Below are positions 16,987-24,746 of a DNA stretch of 64,000 bases, piece after piece. Origin of the DNA: Halodesulfovibrio marinisediminis DSM 17456 (lineage in GTDB: Bacteria; Desulfobacterota; Desulfovibrionia; Desulfovibrionales; Desulfovibrionaceae); assembly GCF_900129975.1 (NCBI RefSeq), contig NZ_FSRG01000004.1, forward strand, positions 62,001-126,000. The letters are read 5' to 3'. The notes beneath the pieces were generated by a model that saw nothing but the letters and a program-made list of their open reading frames with translations, searched no databases and was not told the origin of the DNA. Made by a program: the position numbers and the translations under genes. Numbering within the stretch: position 1 is the stretch's first letter; every line of letters begins with the position of its first letter.

Positions 16987-18198
16987 ATGATGCATCCTGT
17001 TGAAATTAAAAAAGACGTATTTTGGGTAGGTGCTGTTGATTATACAAGCCGTGACTTCCACGGTTACTCTCTTTCTCCACAGGGCACCACATACAATACT
17101 TATCTCATCAAAGATGAAAAAACTGTTCTTTTTGATACTGTTAAGAGCAACTTTCTTGAAACTATGCTTTGTCGTATATCCAATGTGACTGAGCTGGAGA
17201 AAGTTGACTACATTGTTTGTAACCATCTTGAGCCAGACCACTCCGGTTGTCTTCCTAAGCTTGTAGAACTTTGCAAGCCGGAAAAAATTTTCTGTTCACC
17301 ACTCGGTAAGCGTTCCATGCAAGCGCACTACAATACTGAAGGTTGGCCAATTGAAGTTGTAAAAACAGGTGATTCCATCAATATCGGTTCTCGTGATATT
17401 CAGTTCATCGAAACTCGTATGCTGCACTGGCCAGATTCCATGGTGTCTTATATCCCGCAGGATAAGCTTCTTATTTGTAACGATATCTTCGGTCAGAACA
17501 TTTCCAGCACTGAGCGTTTTGTAGACGAAGTAGATCGCGCTGTTGTTGAATACGACATGGTTGAGTACTACCACAATATCGTGCTTCCATTCTCTCCATT
17601 AGTACTCAAAACTCTCGATGCAATTGCAGAAATGGGTATTGAAATCGACATGCTCGCACCAGACCACGGTCTTATTTTCCGTGGTAAAGAAGATATTCAG
17701 TGGTGCCTTGATAAATACCGTGAATTTGCAGAGCAGGCATGGAAAAAACGTGCTGTCATCATCTACGATACCATGTGGCATTCCACTGAGAAAATGGCTT
17801 ACGCTGTTGCTGAAGGCTTTGAGAGCGAAGGTGTACCAGTACGCATCATGTCTCTTAAATCTGACCACCATAGCGCAGTTATGACAGAGCTTGGTCGAGC
17901 ATCTGCTATTGTGTTCGGTTCTCCGACCCATAATAACGGTATCCTGCCAGAAGTTGCTAAAATGCTTACCTACATGAAAGGCCTTCGTCCTCAGAATCGT
18001 ATCGGTGGCGCCTTCGGTTCCTTTGGTTGGTCCGGTGAGTGCGTAAAGTCTCTTACTGAAAGTCTTGTCGATATGGGCTTTGAAATGCCTGTTGATGGCG
18101 TGAAAAACCAGTTTGTACCAACTCACGACTCATACAAAAAATGCTACGAAATGGGTGTTGAGCTTGCTAAAGCACTCAAAGAGAAGTGTGGTGAATAG
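16987..18198 (+). CDS. roo: Rubredoxin:oxygen oxidoreductase (flavodiiron protein)
   Basis: Class A flavodiiron protein, 403 residues, which reduces oxygen to water (and often NO to nitrous oxide) with electrons from rubredoxin. The metallo-lactamase-like domain holds the di-iron ligands in NHLEPDHSG (His80, Glu82, Asp84, His85), MLHWPDS and APDHGLIF. A flavodoxin domain binding FMN starts near residue 255 (IIYDTMWHSTEKMA; later FGSPTHNNG and GSFGWSGE). Size and domain order match the Desulfovibrio enzyme. It has its own leader but lies directly after dfx and rub, so the three make one oxygen-defence locus. Confidence 0.96.
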   Translation: MMHPVEIKKDVFWVGAVDYTSRDFHGYSLSPQGTTYNTYLIKDEKTVLFDTVKSNFLETMLCRISNVTELEKVDYIVCNHLEPDHSGCLPKLVELCKPEKIFCSPLGKRSMQAHYNTEGWPIEVVKTGDSINIGSRDIQFIETRMLHWPDSMVSYIPQDKLLICNDIFGQNISSTERFVDEVDRAVVEYDMVEYYHNIVLPFSPLVLKTLDAIAEMGIEIDMLAPDHGLIFRGKEDIQWCLDKYREFAEQAWKKRAVIIYDTMWHSTEKMAYAVAEGFESEGVPVRIMSLKSDHHSAVMTELGRASAIVFGSPTHNNGILPEVAKMLTYMKGLRPQNRIGGAFGSFGWSGECVKSLTESLVDMGFEMPVDGVKNQFVPTHDSYKKCYEMGVELAKALKEKCGE

Positions 18199-18258
18199 AC
18201 TGTTTTTTGCCTGTAGCTCTAGCTTGCTAAATACGATCACGGCTTAATGACGTTTGAT

Positions 18259-18292
18259 AAAAAGGGTGGGGAGATATCTTCACCCCTTTTTT
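18259..18292 (+). terminator. Terminator after roo
   Basis: AAAAAGGGTG (near 18259-18268) and CACCCCTTTTTT close a stem whose inner part includes AGATATCT; a T-run follows. The remaining gap to 18412 shows only a ribosome-binding site (AAAGGA). Confidence 0.85.
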
Positions 18293-18412
18293 ATGCTGAT
18301 GAAGAGGGTGTTGATTGAGCTATGAGATTCGGTCTCGTTTGTTTTTTCTTAAAATAATAAACCTGTTATGAATGGTTTTCTTTAGACGTTAAAGATGTGC
18401 TAAAGGACTGCG

Positions 18413-19177
18413 ATGAGTAATGAACAAGAGATAGCGAAGGCACGGGAATACTTTCCGCGTGGTCTTTTTCAACCGGAAGGGACGTTTCGTTTTTCAATGG
18501 ATGCCTTGTTGCTGGCTAGATTTGCGGGCGCAGCAAAGTACCGGTCTGCTGTTGATCTTGGTACGGGCTGTGGCGTTATCGGCCTGACTATGCTGCTTGA
18601 AAACGAGCGGCTTGTTGTGACAGGGGTTGAGTTACAGCAAGTGTTGCTTGATGCTGCAAAGCAGAATGCGGAGCATTTGGGCGTTACAGAGCGATTTAAC
18701 GGTGCGTTGGCTGATGTCGGGGCGATTCGTGCATGCGGGCTCGCGGCTGAAAGCGCTGACGTAGTTGTTTCAAATCCACCGTATCGTAGACAGAATCAAG
18801 GACGTCACGCAGCTACACAAGAGAGGACGTGTGCCTTATTTGAAACAGAGGGAGCGCTTGCAGCGTTTGTGCAGGCAGCGGCTTTTCTGGTAAAGAATAA
18901 GGGAGCATTCTGCTGCATATTTCCTTCGGAACGTCTTGAAGAGCTTATGGACGCTTGTTCGCAGAACAAATTAACCCCTAAGCGTATGAAATTCATTCAC
19001 AGCAAGGCAGATCAAAACAGTACGCTGGTATTGCTTGAAGCCCGAAAAAACGGTAATTGCGGTGTAGTAGTTGAATCTCCGCTTGTTATGTACAGCGGCA
19101 TGGGCGACAGCACAGCCCTTACTGACGGGACATTGGAATATTGCCCATATTTGGAATGTAATGCACGCGGGCGGTAG
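18413..19177 (+). CDS. SAM-dependent methyltransferase, TrmN6-like
   Basis: A 254-residue class I methyltransferase resembling the tRNA1(Val) adenine-N6 methyltransferase YfiC/TrmN6. The opening FPRGLFQPEGTFRFSMDALLLA is typical. The SAM-binding loop is VDLGTGCGVIGL (about residue 45), the acidic strand end is VTGVELQQ, and the N6-adenine catalytic motif is VSNPPYRRQ (about 121). AAAGGA precedes the ATG. It is followed 15 bases later by the aldolase-like gene, so the two are probably cotranscribed. Confidence 0.82.
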   Translation: MSNEQEIAKAREYFPRGLFQPEGTFRFSMDALLLARFAGAAKYRSAVDLGTGCGVIGLTMLLENERLVVTGVELQQVLLDAAKQNAEHLGVTERFNGALADVGAIRACGLAAESADVVVSNPPYRRQNQGRHAATQERTCALFETEGALAAFVQAAAFLVKNKGAFCCIFPSERLEELMDACSQNKLTPKRMKFIHSKADQNSTLVLLEARKNGNCGVVVESPLVMYSGMGDSTALTDGTLEYCPYLECNARGR

Positions 19178-19192
19178 CCCTCAGGAGCGCGT

Positions 19193-19978
19193 ATGATCGG
19201 TATGTATCGTAGAAGAGAACGTCTGCTTTCAACAGAAAACAACTCAAAACCTGTTATTGTTTCTTTTGAACAGTCTCGGATGGACGGTGGTTTTACTTCA
19301 TCTGTATCTGCGTCCGCCTGCGTTGATACCATTAGCAAGCATCCTCTTAACTCGCTTCTCGTTTCCGGAGGATTTGCACGAACCTATGGGCTCACATTTC
19401 CCTCTTCACTTCCGCTTGTTGTACAGCTTTCTTTAGCAAGCAAGCATGCAGTGCCGTCTTGGAACCGCACGGTTGTCTGCTCTGTTCTTGAAGCCTTACG
19501 TTCCGGAGCCGATGCCGTTGCTCTGCAACTTGCTATAGGCAATGAATATGAAGAAAAGATGCTTCTGGACTTCGGTAGTATTAGCGAGGAGGCTCATTCT
19601 TATGGTTTGCCTGTACTCCTTTCAATTTACGCTAAAGGTGACCGCATCGTTCAAGAGTATGACCGCGCGCTTATCGCAGATTCAATAATGCTTGGCAGTG
19701 AGCTCGGTGCAGACATTATAGCTGTTCCTTACTCTGGGCATCCGGAAAGCTTTGCACAGGCTATTACTGAAGCAAGCGCGCCTGTGCTTTTAACAGGTAC
19801 CCATGGAGCTGCAACATTTGATGGCTACTGCACGTCCGTCGAAAACGGTCTTGCCTGCGGTGCTGACGGCGTTATTGTGCCTTTCCAGATTCTTCCTAAG
19901 GATAAGCAGATTGAAAGCTTAGAACGCATTCAGAGCATTGCAAAGCTGCCTGAGGAGTCTAAGGAAGACGATGTTTAA
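19193..19978 (+). CDS. Aldolase-like (DhnA/DeoC-type TIM barrel) protein lacking the Schiff-base lysine
   Basis: A 261-residue protein whose second half follows the class I archaeal-type fructose-bisphosphate aldolase / ADH synthase pattern: GADAVALQLAIGNEYE (about 105-120), LPVLLSIYAKG, and GSELGADIIAVPYSGHPESF (169-188). In active members the last block reads close to GADIVKT-YTG, with lysine forming the Schiff base; here the aligned residue is Ala177. The usual N-terminal DHG motif is also replaced by MDGG. It may be a pseudoenzyme or have changed chemistry. AGGAGCGCGT precedes the ATG. It overlaps the next small membrane-protein gene by eight bases. Confidence 0.6.
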   Translation: MIGMYRRRERLLSTENNSKPVIVSFEQSRMDGGFTSSVSASACVDTISKHPLNSLLVSGGFARTYGLTFPSSLPLVVQLSLASKHAVPSWNRTVVCSVLEALRSGADAVALQLAIGNEYEEKMLLDFGSISEEAHSYGLPVLLSIYAKGDRIVQEYDRALIADSIMLGSELGADIIAVPYSGHPESFAQAITEASAPVLLTGTHGAATFDGYCTSVENGLACGADGVIVPFQILPKDKQIESLERIQSIAKLPEESKEDDV

Positions 19979-20234
19979 AATAGCAGTACTTTTCTTCGTG
20001 ATCGTTTGGATCATGAGTTTTTTTATGAGCAAACGACGTAAGGTGATTCGTGATTCGAATCATCTCTTTCAGCTCATAATCAGTGCTGCCATTATTTTTA
20101 GCGGCATAACCATGCTACGCAACTCTGAGCTTGCGGCTAACACGCCGCTTTATTTTCTTTCGCTTGCCATCCTTTTCGGCAGTGCATGGTTCATTGCGCG
20201 CTTGTTGCTGAACCTTGTGACTCGTCGCAAGTAA
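19971..20234 (+). CDS. Small membrane protein of unknown function
   Basis: An 87-residue protein with three hydrophobic stretches, roughly residues 3-19 (IAVLFFVIVWIMSFFM), 31-47 (LIISAAIIFSGITML) and 58-80, separated by basic loops (SKRRKVIRD and a C-terminal TRRK). This predicts a small polytopic inner-membrane protein. I chose ATG 19971 because AAGGAAG lies just upstream. It overlaps the aldolase-like gene, indicating translational coupling. No family is recognised. Repeat copy B begins 16 bases after its stop. Confidence 0.7.
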   Translation: MFKIAVLFFVIVWIMSFFMSKRRKVIRDSNHLFQLIISAAIIFSGITMLRNSELAANTPLYFLSLAILFGSAWFIARLLLNLVTRRK

Positions 20235-20250
20235 TGACCATGCGACTTAT

Positions 20251-20552
20251 TTGCCTCCGGCGGCTTAAGACCCTTTTGCAAGAGGTCCTTAAGAATCTCC
20301 AGAAACCTTTAAGGGCGAAGACCGCCCGTTGTTTATGGTGTTGGTAGCCGCAAGGGGATTATCTTTCTGTGATAATTTGTGAAGCGAAAAGGGCTGTCCC
20401 TCATATGAGGAACAGCCCTTTTTTATTCAACGAAAGGTAGTGGAGCATAAGCCGCGAAGTTACGTAAAAAACGTGCTGATATCGCAGCTAAAAGTTTTAG
20501 GAGATTCTTAAGAAGCCCTTTTTCAAAAGGGTTCTTAAGCCGCCGGAGGCAA
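20251..20552. repeat. Dispersed intergenic repeat, copy B (complete, perfect 20-bp terminal repeats)
   Basis: The best copy of the family, 302 bp. The left end TTGCCTCCGGCGGCTTAAGA (20251-20270) is matched perfectly in inverse at 20533-20552. Inner arms CTTAAGAATCTCC (left) and GGAGATTCTTAAG (right) extend the inverted symmetry, each separated from the outer repeat by its own hairpin (around 20265-20296 and 20508-20540). A central terminator stem lies at 20387-20424 and the conserved family segment at 20432-20457. It fills the gap between two convergent genes, 16 bases after one stop and 7 bases from the recR stop. A TAT on each side could be a short target duplication. Confidence 0.85.
20387..20424. 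terminator. Central bidirectional terminator of repeat copy B
   Basis: AAGGGCTGT and ACAGCCCTT close the stem with CCTCATATGAGG inside; A-run before and T-run after allow termination from both sides. Confidence 0.85.
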
Positions 20553-20559
20553 TATCACC

Positions 20560-21165
20560 TTACAGTTTCTGCCTGTAATTCAGCGATTGCCGTAGCGTTG
20601 CTTTATCCACAAACTTTACGTCTGAACCGAGAGGAATACCTTGCGCCAGTCGGCTGACATTGATGTGCGGGAACTCCCGTTTTACGAGCTCCTTGATGTA
20701 GGAGACGGTGTTTTCCGCTTCAATGGTAGTGCCAAGTGCGAAGATAATCTCGGTAATGCTGCCTTCGAGAAGGCGCTGTTTCAGTTTATCCAGCTCCAGC
20801 TGTTCGGGAGTAACATTTTCCAACGGTGCGATGAGGCCGCCGATGATAAAGTACTGCCCGTTGTAGAAGCCGCCTTCTTCAAGTGCGAGCATAGCATCCC
20901 ATTCCGGAACGATACACAGGGTATCTGTTGCACGGCTTTCGTTGATGCAAATGGCACAAGGGTCGGTATCTGACAAAGCACCACATCTGTCGCATAGGTG
21001 CAGCTTGTCTCGCAGATCATGGATATTCTGTCCAAGATCGCGGGTTTGCTTTTCCGGCCACTTAAGTAGCGTCATTGCAAGCCGTTGTGCGGACTTAGGA
21101 CCGAGCCCCGGCAGCTTGGAGAGCTGTCCAACTAGAACTTTAAGCGGTTCAGGAAGCTGTTGCAC
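20560..21165 (-). CDS. recR: Recombination protein RecR
   Basis: RecR, 201 residues, which with RecF/RecO loads RecA at gaps. The N-terminal helix-hairpin-helix is LSKLPGLGPKSAQRLA. The zinc finger is CDRCGALSDTDPCAIC (about residues 57-72). The Toprim domain follows, with IVPEWDAM, YFIIGGLIAPLENVTP, and a C-terminal LAQGIPLGSDVKFVDKATL. It starts with GTG behind AGGA and is the last gene of dnaX-ybaB-recR, with 13 bases to ybaB. This arrangement is widely conserved. Confidence 0.96.
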   Translation of the reverse strand: MQQLPEPLKVLVGQLSKLPGLGPKSAQRLAMTLLKWPEKQTRDLGQNIHDLRDKLHLCDRCGALSDTDPCAICINESRATDTLCIVPEWDAMLALEEGGFYNGQYFIIGGLIAPLENVTPEQLELDKLKQRLLEGSITEIIFALGTTIEAENTVSYIKELVKREFPHINVSRLAQGIPLGSDVKFVDKATLRQSLNYRQKL

Positions 21166-21178
21166 TGGTAATCCTGAC

Positions 21179-21490
21179 TTAGAACATGCCTGGGATGTTC
21201 ATGCCGCCGGTAAGGGCGCCCATTTCGCTTTCAGCCATTTCTTTGGACTTGCGAAGTGCGTCGTTGGTTGCAGCAAGTACGAGATCCTGCAGCATTTCTA
21301 CGTCTTCAGGGTCTACAGCGTTTTTGTCGATAGTAATAGAACGGATTTCTTGCTTACCGGTACATACAACGGTGATCATGCCGCCGCCAGCAGTGCCGGT
21401 TACTTCACGTTCTGCAAGTTCGTCCTGAAGTTTGGTCATTTTTTTCTGAAGCATCTGAGCCTGACGAAGCATATCGTTCATTCCACGCAT
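21179..21490 (-). CDS. ybaB: Nucleoid-associated protein YbaB/EbfC family
   Basis: A 103-residue YbaB/EbfC protein, a dimeric DNA-binding nucleoid protein. The N-terminal helix MNDMLRQAQMLQKKMTKLQ is followed by the core VTGTAGGGMITVVCTGKQEI and the DPEDVEMLQDLVLAATNDAL helix, all typical. AAGGAG lies correctly upstream. It sits between dnaX and recR as in most bacteria. Confidence 0.95.
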   Translation of the reverse strand: MRGMNDMLRQAQMLQKKMTKLQDELAEREVTGTAGGGMITVVCTGKQEIRSITIDKNAVDPEDVEMLQDLVLAATNDALRKSKEMAESEMGALTGGMNIPGMF

Positions 21491-21598
21491 GGTAGTCTCC
21501 TTGAGAATGTTATCTTTTTTATAAGCAGGATAGAATCCTGCATTGTTGTATGGTGATGGGGAGCCTTAATGACATCCCTACATGCTTGCCGGAAGGTA

Positions 21599-23497
21599 TT
21601 ATTTCCGGCTTGGGTCGTCTTTATGTTTGAACGTAAGCAACTCTGCCCCCAACTCTTCTTTAAGAAGCAGTGCTGCCGGGTCCGATTCAATTTCTTCTTT
21701 TAATTCGTGATAGCTGCGCGCCTCTGTGGCTGGCTCTATTAATGTTACGGTTTTTGTACCGTACCATTCATTGGCTTTACGTGTAAGTCGAGCGATGATG
21801 TCTTTGTCATTTAACATATCGTACTGGGTGCGTCCTGCAGCAGTAATCTGCAAGGTGTCACCGACACGTTTACCGGTAGCCTTAGCGAGGTATTGTAAAC
21901 TCTTGCCGCCCGTCTCGTCCTGCTTTTGACAGGACTCTAAGAATTCGCTCCATCGGGTAAGATCGGACGGCTGATTATTACTTGATCCATCTCCTCCGCC
22001 GGATGGCGGGAGGTCCGGTGGCGGTGAGCTCATACTGTGGTTCGCTCCGCCAAGTTCCGGTGGCAATTCCGCAGGAGGAATATCCATAGGGGGCATAGAC
22101 GGCTGCATACTATTTTGCATTTGTGGACGCTGTTGCTGTTGCCTATGTGGTGGCTCCTGCCGATGAGGAGGTTGCTGACGTTGTGCCTGTTGCCTGTGTG
22201 GCGGCTGTGCTTGTGATGGCGCACTTTGCTGTACAGGAGCCTGCTGCGGTTCCACCTGCTGTCGCATTTGTGGAGCGGCTTGCGGCGTCATCTGCGTAGG
22301 AGCCTGTGGTGCTGTTGTCGGGGCACTCTGTTGAGGTGCTGGACGTTGTCCTGCTGCTTGCTGTGGAGTACCTGTTCCACGGGAAAGCGTTTCTGTAGAA
22401 ATAAGTTTGGGCAGGAATGCAAGGTTCAGCAGCAGCAATTCAAGCGCCATTGCTGGCTCAAGGCTATTCAAGACGCGACGCTGACCTTCTAGAGTCAACT
22501 GCCAGCAGGCATGTACATGAGACAAGGCAAACTGCGGTGCCAGAGCAAGCCATTGTTGGGCTTCAGCTTCTGGAAGATTTAGCAGGGGCAGCGCTTGTTC
22601 GCCTGCCTGTTTTAGCATGAACAGGTTGCGCCATGTGTTGCCAAGTTCGCGAAGGAAGAAGCCGATATCAACGCCTTGTTCGAGGATGTCGCGGATAACC
22701 TGAGAAAGGGCGACAACGTCCTGATTTTTCATGGCCTCCATAACGCTGAAGAACAGTTCCTGTCCTGCAAGGCCAAGAATAGAACGGACATCTGCCACTT
22801 CAAGGCGATCATTCCCCAGAGCAAGAACCTGTCCAAGCAGGGACATGGAGTCACGCACTGAACCTGCTGCGCGGCGTGCGATAAGACGCACGGCTGCGGG
22901 ATCGTATTCGCGTTTTTCAAGCTCAAGAATTTTGGTCAGATGATCTACAAGTTCCTGTTCTGTGAGCATCTTGAATGTGTAGTGCTGACAACGGCTAATG
23001 ATGGTGATCGGGAACTTATGCGATTCTGTGGTGGCGAGGATAAAAGTGACGCCTTTTGGCGGTTCCTCAAGAGTCTTGAGCAGCGCGTTGAATGCGTCAC
23101 GGGTGAGCATGTGTGCTTCGTCGATAATGAAAACTTTGTAACGCCCTTCCATTGCTGCATAGCCGATGGATTCACGCAGTCTACGTGCATCGTCGATACC
23201 ACGGTTGGAAGCACCGTCAATTTCCACCACATCTACATGCATGCCCTGTGTAATTTTTTTGCAATGTTCGCACTCATTGCACGGCTCGTTTGTCGGAGCG
23301 TTCTTGCAGTTAAGTGCTTTTGCGAAAATACGGGCAATGGTTGTTTTACCAACACCGCGTGTGCCGCTGAAAAGGTAGGCCGGAGCTACTTTGTCTTCTT
23401 TAGCTGCACGGGAAAGAACAGATTTTACTGTTTCCTGTCCGGCAACGTCGGCAAAGCGTTGAGGTCTGTAGGCTGTGGTTAATGCTGCTGTACTCAT
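21599..23497 (-). CDS. dnaX: DNA polymerase III subunits gamma/tau
   Basis: Clamp-loader ATPase, 632 residues. The N-terminal AAA+ part carries Walker A SGTRGVGKTT (about 44-53), a four-cysteine zinc module (CKNAPTNEPCNECEHC), Walker B IDEAHMLT and sensor 1 ATTESHKFP. Residues about 385-500 are an unusually Gln/Pro-rich linker (repeated PQQ, RQQ and PPHRQ), followed by a C-terminal domain of the tau type. I saw no A-run frameshift site at the linker, so a separate gamma form is not predicted by the usual mechanism. It starts the operon with ybaB and recR, 108 bases apart. Confidence 0.95.
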   Translation of the reverse strand: MSTAALTTAYRPQRFADVAGQETVKSVLSRAAKEDKVAPAYLFSGTRGVGKTTIARIFAKALNCKNAPTNEPCNECEHCKKITQGMHVDVVEIDGASNRGIDDARRLRESIGYAAMEGRYKVFIIDEAHMLTRDAFNALLKTLEEPPKGVTFILATTESHKFPITIISRCQHYTFKMLTEQELVDHLTKILELEKREYDPAAVRLIARRAAGSVRDSMSLLGQVLALGNDRLEVADVRSILGLAGQELFFSVMEAMKNQDVVALSQVIRDILEQGVDIGFFLRELGNTWRNLFMLKQAGEQALPLLNLPEAEAQQWLALAPQFALSHVHACWQLTLEGQRRVLNSLEPAMALELLLLNLAFLPKLISTETLSRGTGTPQQAAGQRPAPQQSAPTTAPQAPTQMTPQAAPQMRQQVEPQQAPVQQSAPSQAQPPHRQQAQRQQPPHRQEPPHRQQQQRPQMQNSMQPSMPPMDIPPAELPPELGGANHSMSSPPPDLPPSGGGDGSSNNQPSDLTRWSEFLESCQKQDETGGKSLQYLAKATGKRVGDTLQITAAGRTQYDMLNDKDIIARLTRKANEWYGTKTVTLIEPATEARSYHELKEEIESDPAALLLKEELGAELLTFKHKDDPSRK

Positions 23498-23900
23498 TAT
23501 GGTCCTGCAAATTTCAAAAATTTGGGATTCGTGTGCCCTGTGAATGCGTACTTAAAACGGGGAATACGCAAAAAGAACTACAACTAGACACGCTAAAAAA
23601 AAAATAGGCCAAAGGCAAGGTGAACCCTTGGTATGGATGGTTTTGTTCATTATTTTTCGGCTCATGAAATTATGAGAAAAAAGAAGCCCTACACTGTTGT
23701 GATTGTTGGTGTTACTGCATCGCTTATGTTTTTATGTGTACTTTTTACAACATATTACTATTAGAAGTGGCTAAGGCGGTGCAAAGTGTCGTTGTAAAAC
23801 CATGATTAACGGGGTTTAGTTTTTAGGTAAAATAACGTAGTTTCCCTTTGAAATGAGCAGCATAGTGCTGAGCTGTATGTATGTTTTTCTCGAGTGATGA
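23498..23900. other. 403-bp gap between divergent dnaX and the M15 peptidase gene
   Basis: This must contain divergent promoters. It is AT-rich, with an imperfect inverted repeat CCAAAGG/CCCTTGG around 23609-23632 and a possible 30-residue ORF listed separately. I looked for an SRP RNA, which neighbours dnaX in some bacteria, and did not see one. Confidence 0.4.
23672..23764 (+). CDS. Possible 30-residue single-span membrane peptide
   Basis: ATG at 23672 opens a frame MRKKKPYTVVIVGVTASLMF followed by a hydrophobic tail to TAG at 23762. A basic start followed by about 20 hydrophobic residues is the profile of a small membrane peptide. The ribosome-binding site is poor and no family is recognised, so chance is a real possibility. 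Confidence 0.25.
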   Translation: MRKKKPYTVVIVGVTASLMFLCVLFTTYYY

Positions 23901-24746
23901 ATGAACAGGCGATCTTTTTTACGACATATTTGTATTGCATCGTTGATGACAATACCATGCGATGTGCTTGCTGCACCGTTGCTTGAGAAAAAGCCTCAAG
24001 AAAAACGCGGACAGTTTGATTTGCATGTAAGAGACTACATTTCCAAGATGAGTCATTTTGATTCTGTACATCCTGATGACATTGTGCTGATGGGTGACGA
24101 CTTGGCATTGCTTAAAGCGTGTACTGCAAAGCTTACTCGCGTAATGCGTACTGTAGGATACGGAAATTTTAACCTTATCAGTATTGATGAGGCGTTTACT
24201 TTTGGGAAACAATATTCACGTATTGGCGCGTTTTCCGAGAAAGAAAAAGTATTTCTTGAAAAGGTTTTTTACTATGATGCCAGTAAATTAGGTTTTTATG
24301 GTGATAAGCCTATTACTGCATTTACACAGAAAATTAATCGGAAGAATGTCATTAAAATTCGCTACAGCGGGCACTATCTCTTTAAGGGACACCCATATGA
24401 GGTATGGAAAGAGATTAAAAGTGCCCTTTCTTCTGATGTAATTCTGACATCAGGTGTGCGCGGAGTTGTGAAGCAGTTCCACCTGTTTCTGATGAAAGCG
24501 AGCAGTAACGGTGGCAACTTGTCTTTGGCTTCGCGATCACTGGCTCCTCCAGGCTATTCCTTTCATGGCATCAGTGATTTTGATGTGGGACAGAGAAAAT
24601 ACGGTAAGTTTAACTTTACCTCACGTTTCACAGAGACACGCGTCTTCAGCAAATTAAACGAACTTGGTTATTTGACACTGCGTTACCCCAGAGGAAATCT
24701 GCTGGGAGTACGGTACGAACCCTGGCATGTTAAGGTAAGCTCATAA
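23901..24746 (+). CDS. Secreted M15-family D,D-carboxypeptidase-like protein
   Basis: A 281-residue exported protein. The N-terminus NRRSFLRHI plus a hydrophobic stretch ending in VLAA looks like a twin-arginine signal. The C-terminal half follows peptidase M15 (VanY-like): TSGVRG, SLASRSLAPPGYSFHGISDFDVG and RYEPWHV, with the two zinc histidines and the aspartate (His in SFHG, Asp in DFD, His in EPWH) present. It would trim D-Ala or a related residue from peptidoglycan stem peptides. It overlaps by one base (TAATG) a gene for a second peptidoglycan carboxypeptidase. The link to cell shape is inferred from that neighbour. Confidence 0.8.
   Translation: MNRRSFLRHICIASLMTIPCDVLAAPLLEKKPQEKRGQFDLHVRDYISKMSHFDSVHPDDIVLMGDDLALLKACTAKLTRVMRTVGYGNFNLISIDEAFTFGKQYSRIGAFSEKEKVFLEKVFYYDASKLGFYGDKPITAFTQKINRKNVIKIRYSGHYLFKGHPYEVWKEIKSALSSDVILTSGVRGVVKQFHLFLMKASSNGGNLSLASRSLAPPGYSFHGISDFDVGQRKYGKFNFTSRFTETRVFSKLNELGYLTLRYPRGNLLGVRYEPWHVKVSS

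Noticed and set aside
23498-23900. SRP (4.5S) RNA next to dnaX
   Set aside because: No SRP apical-loop consensus or long hairpin was seen on either strand.
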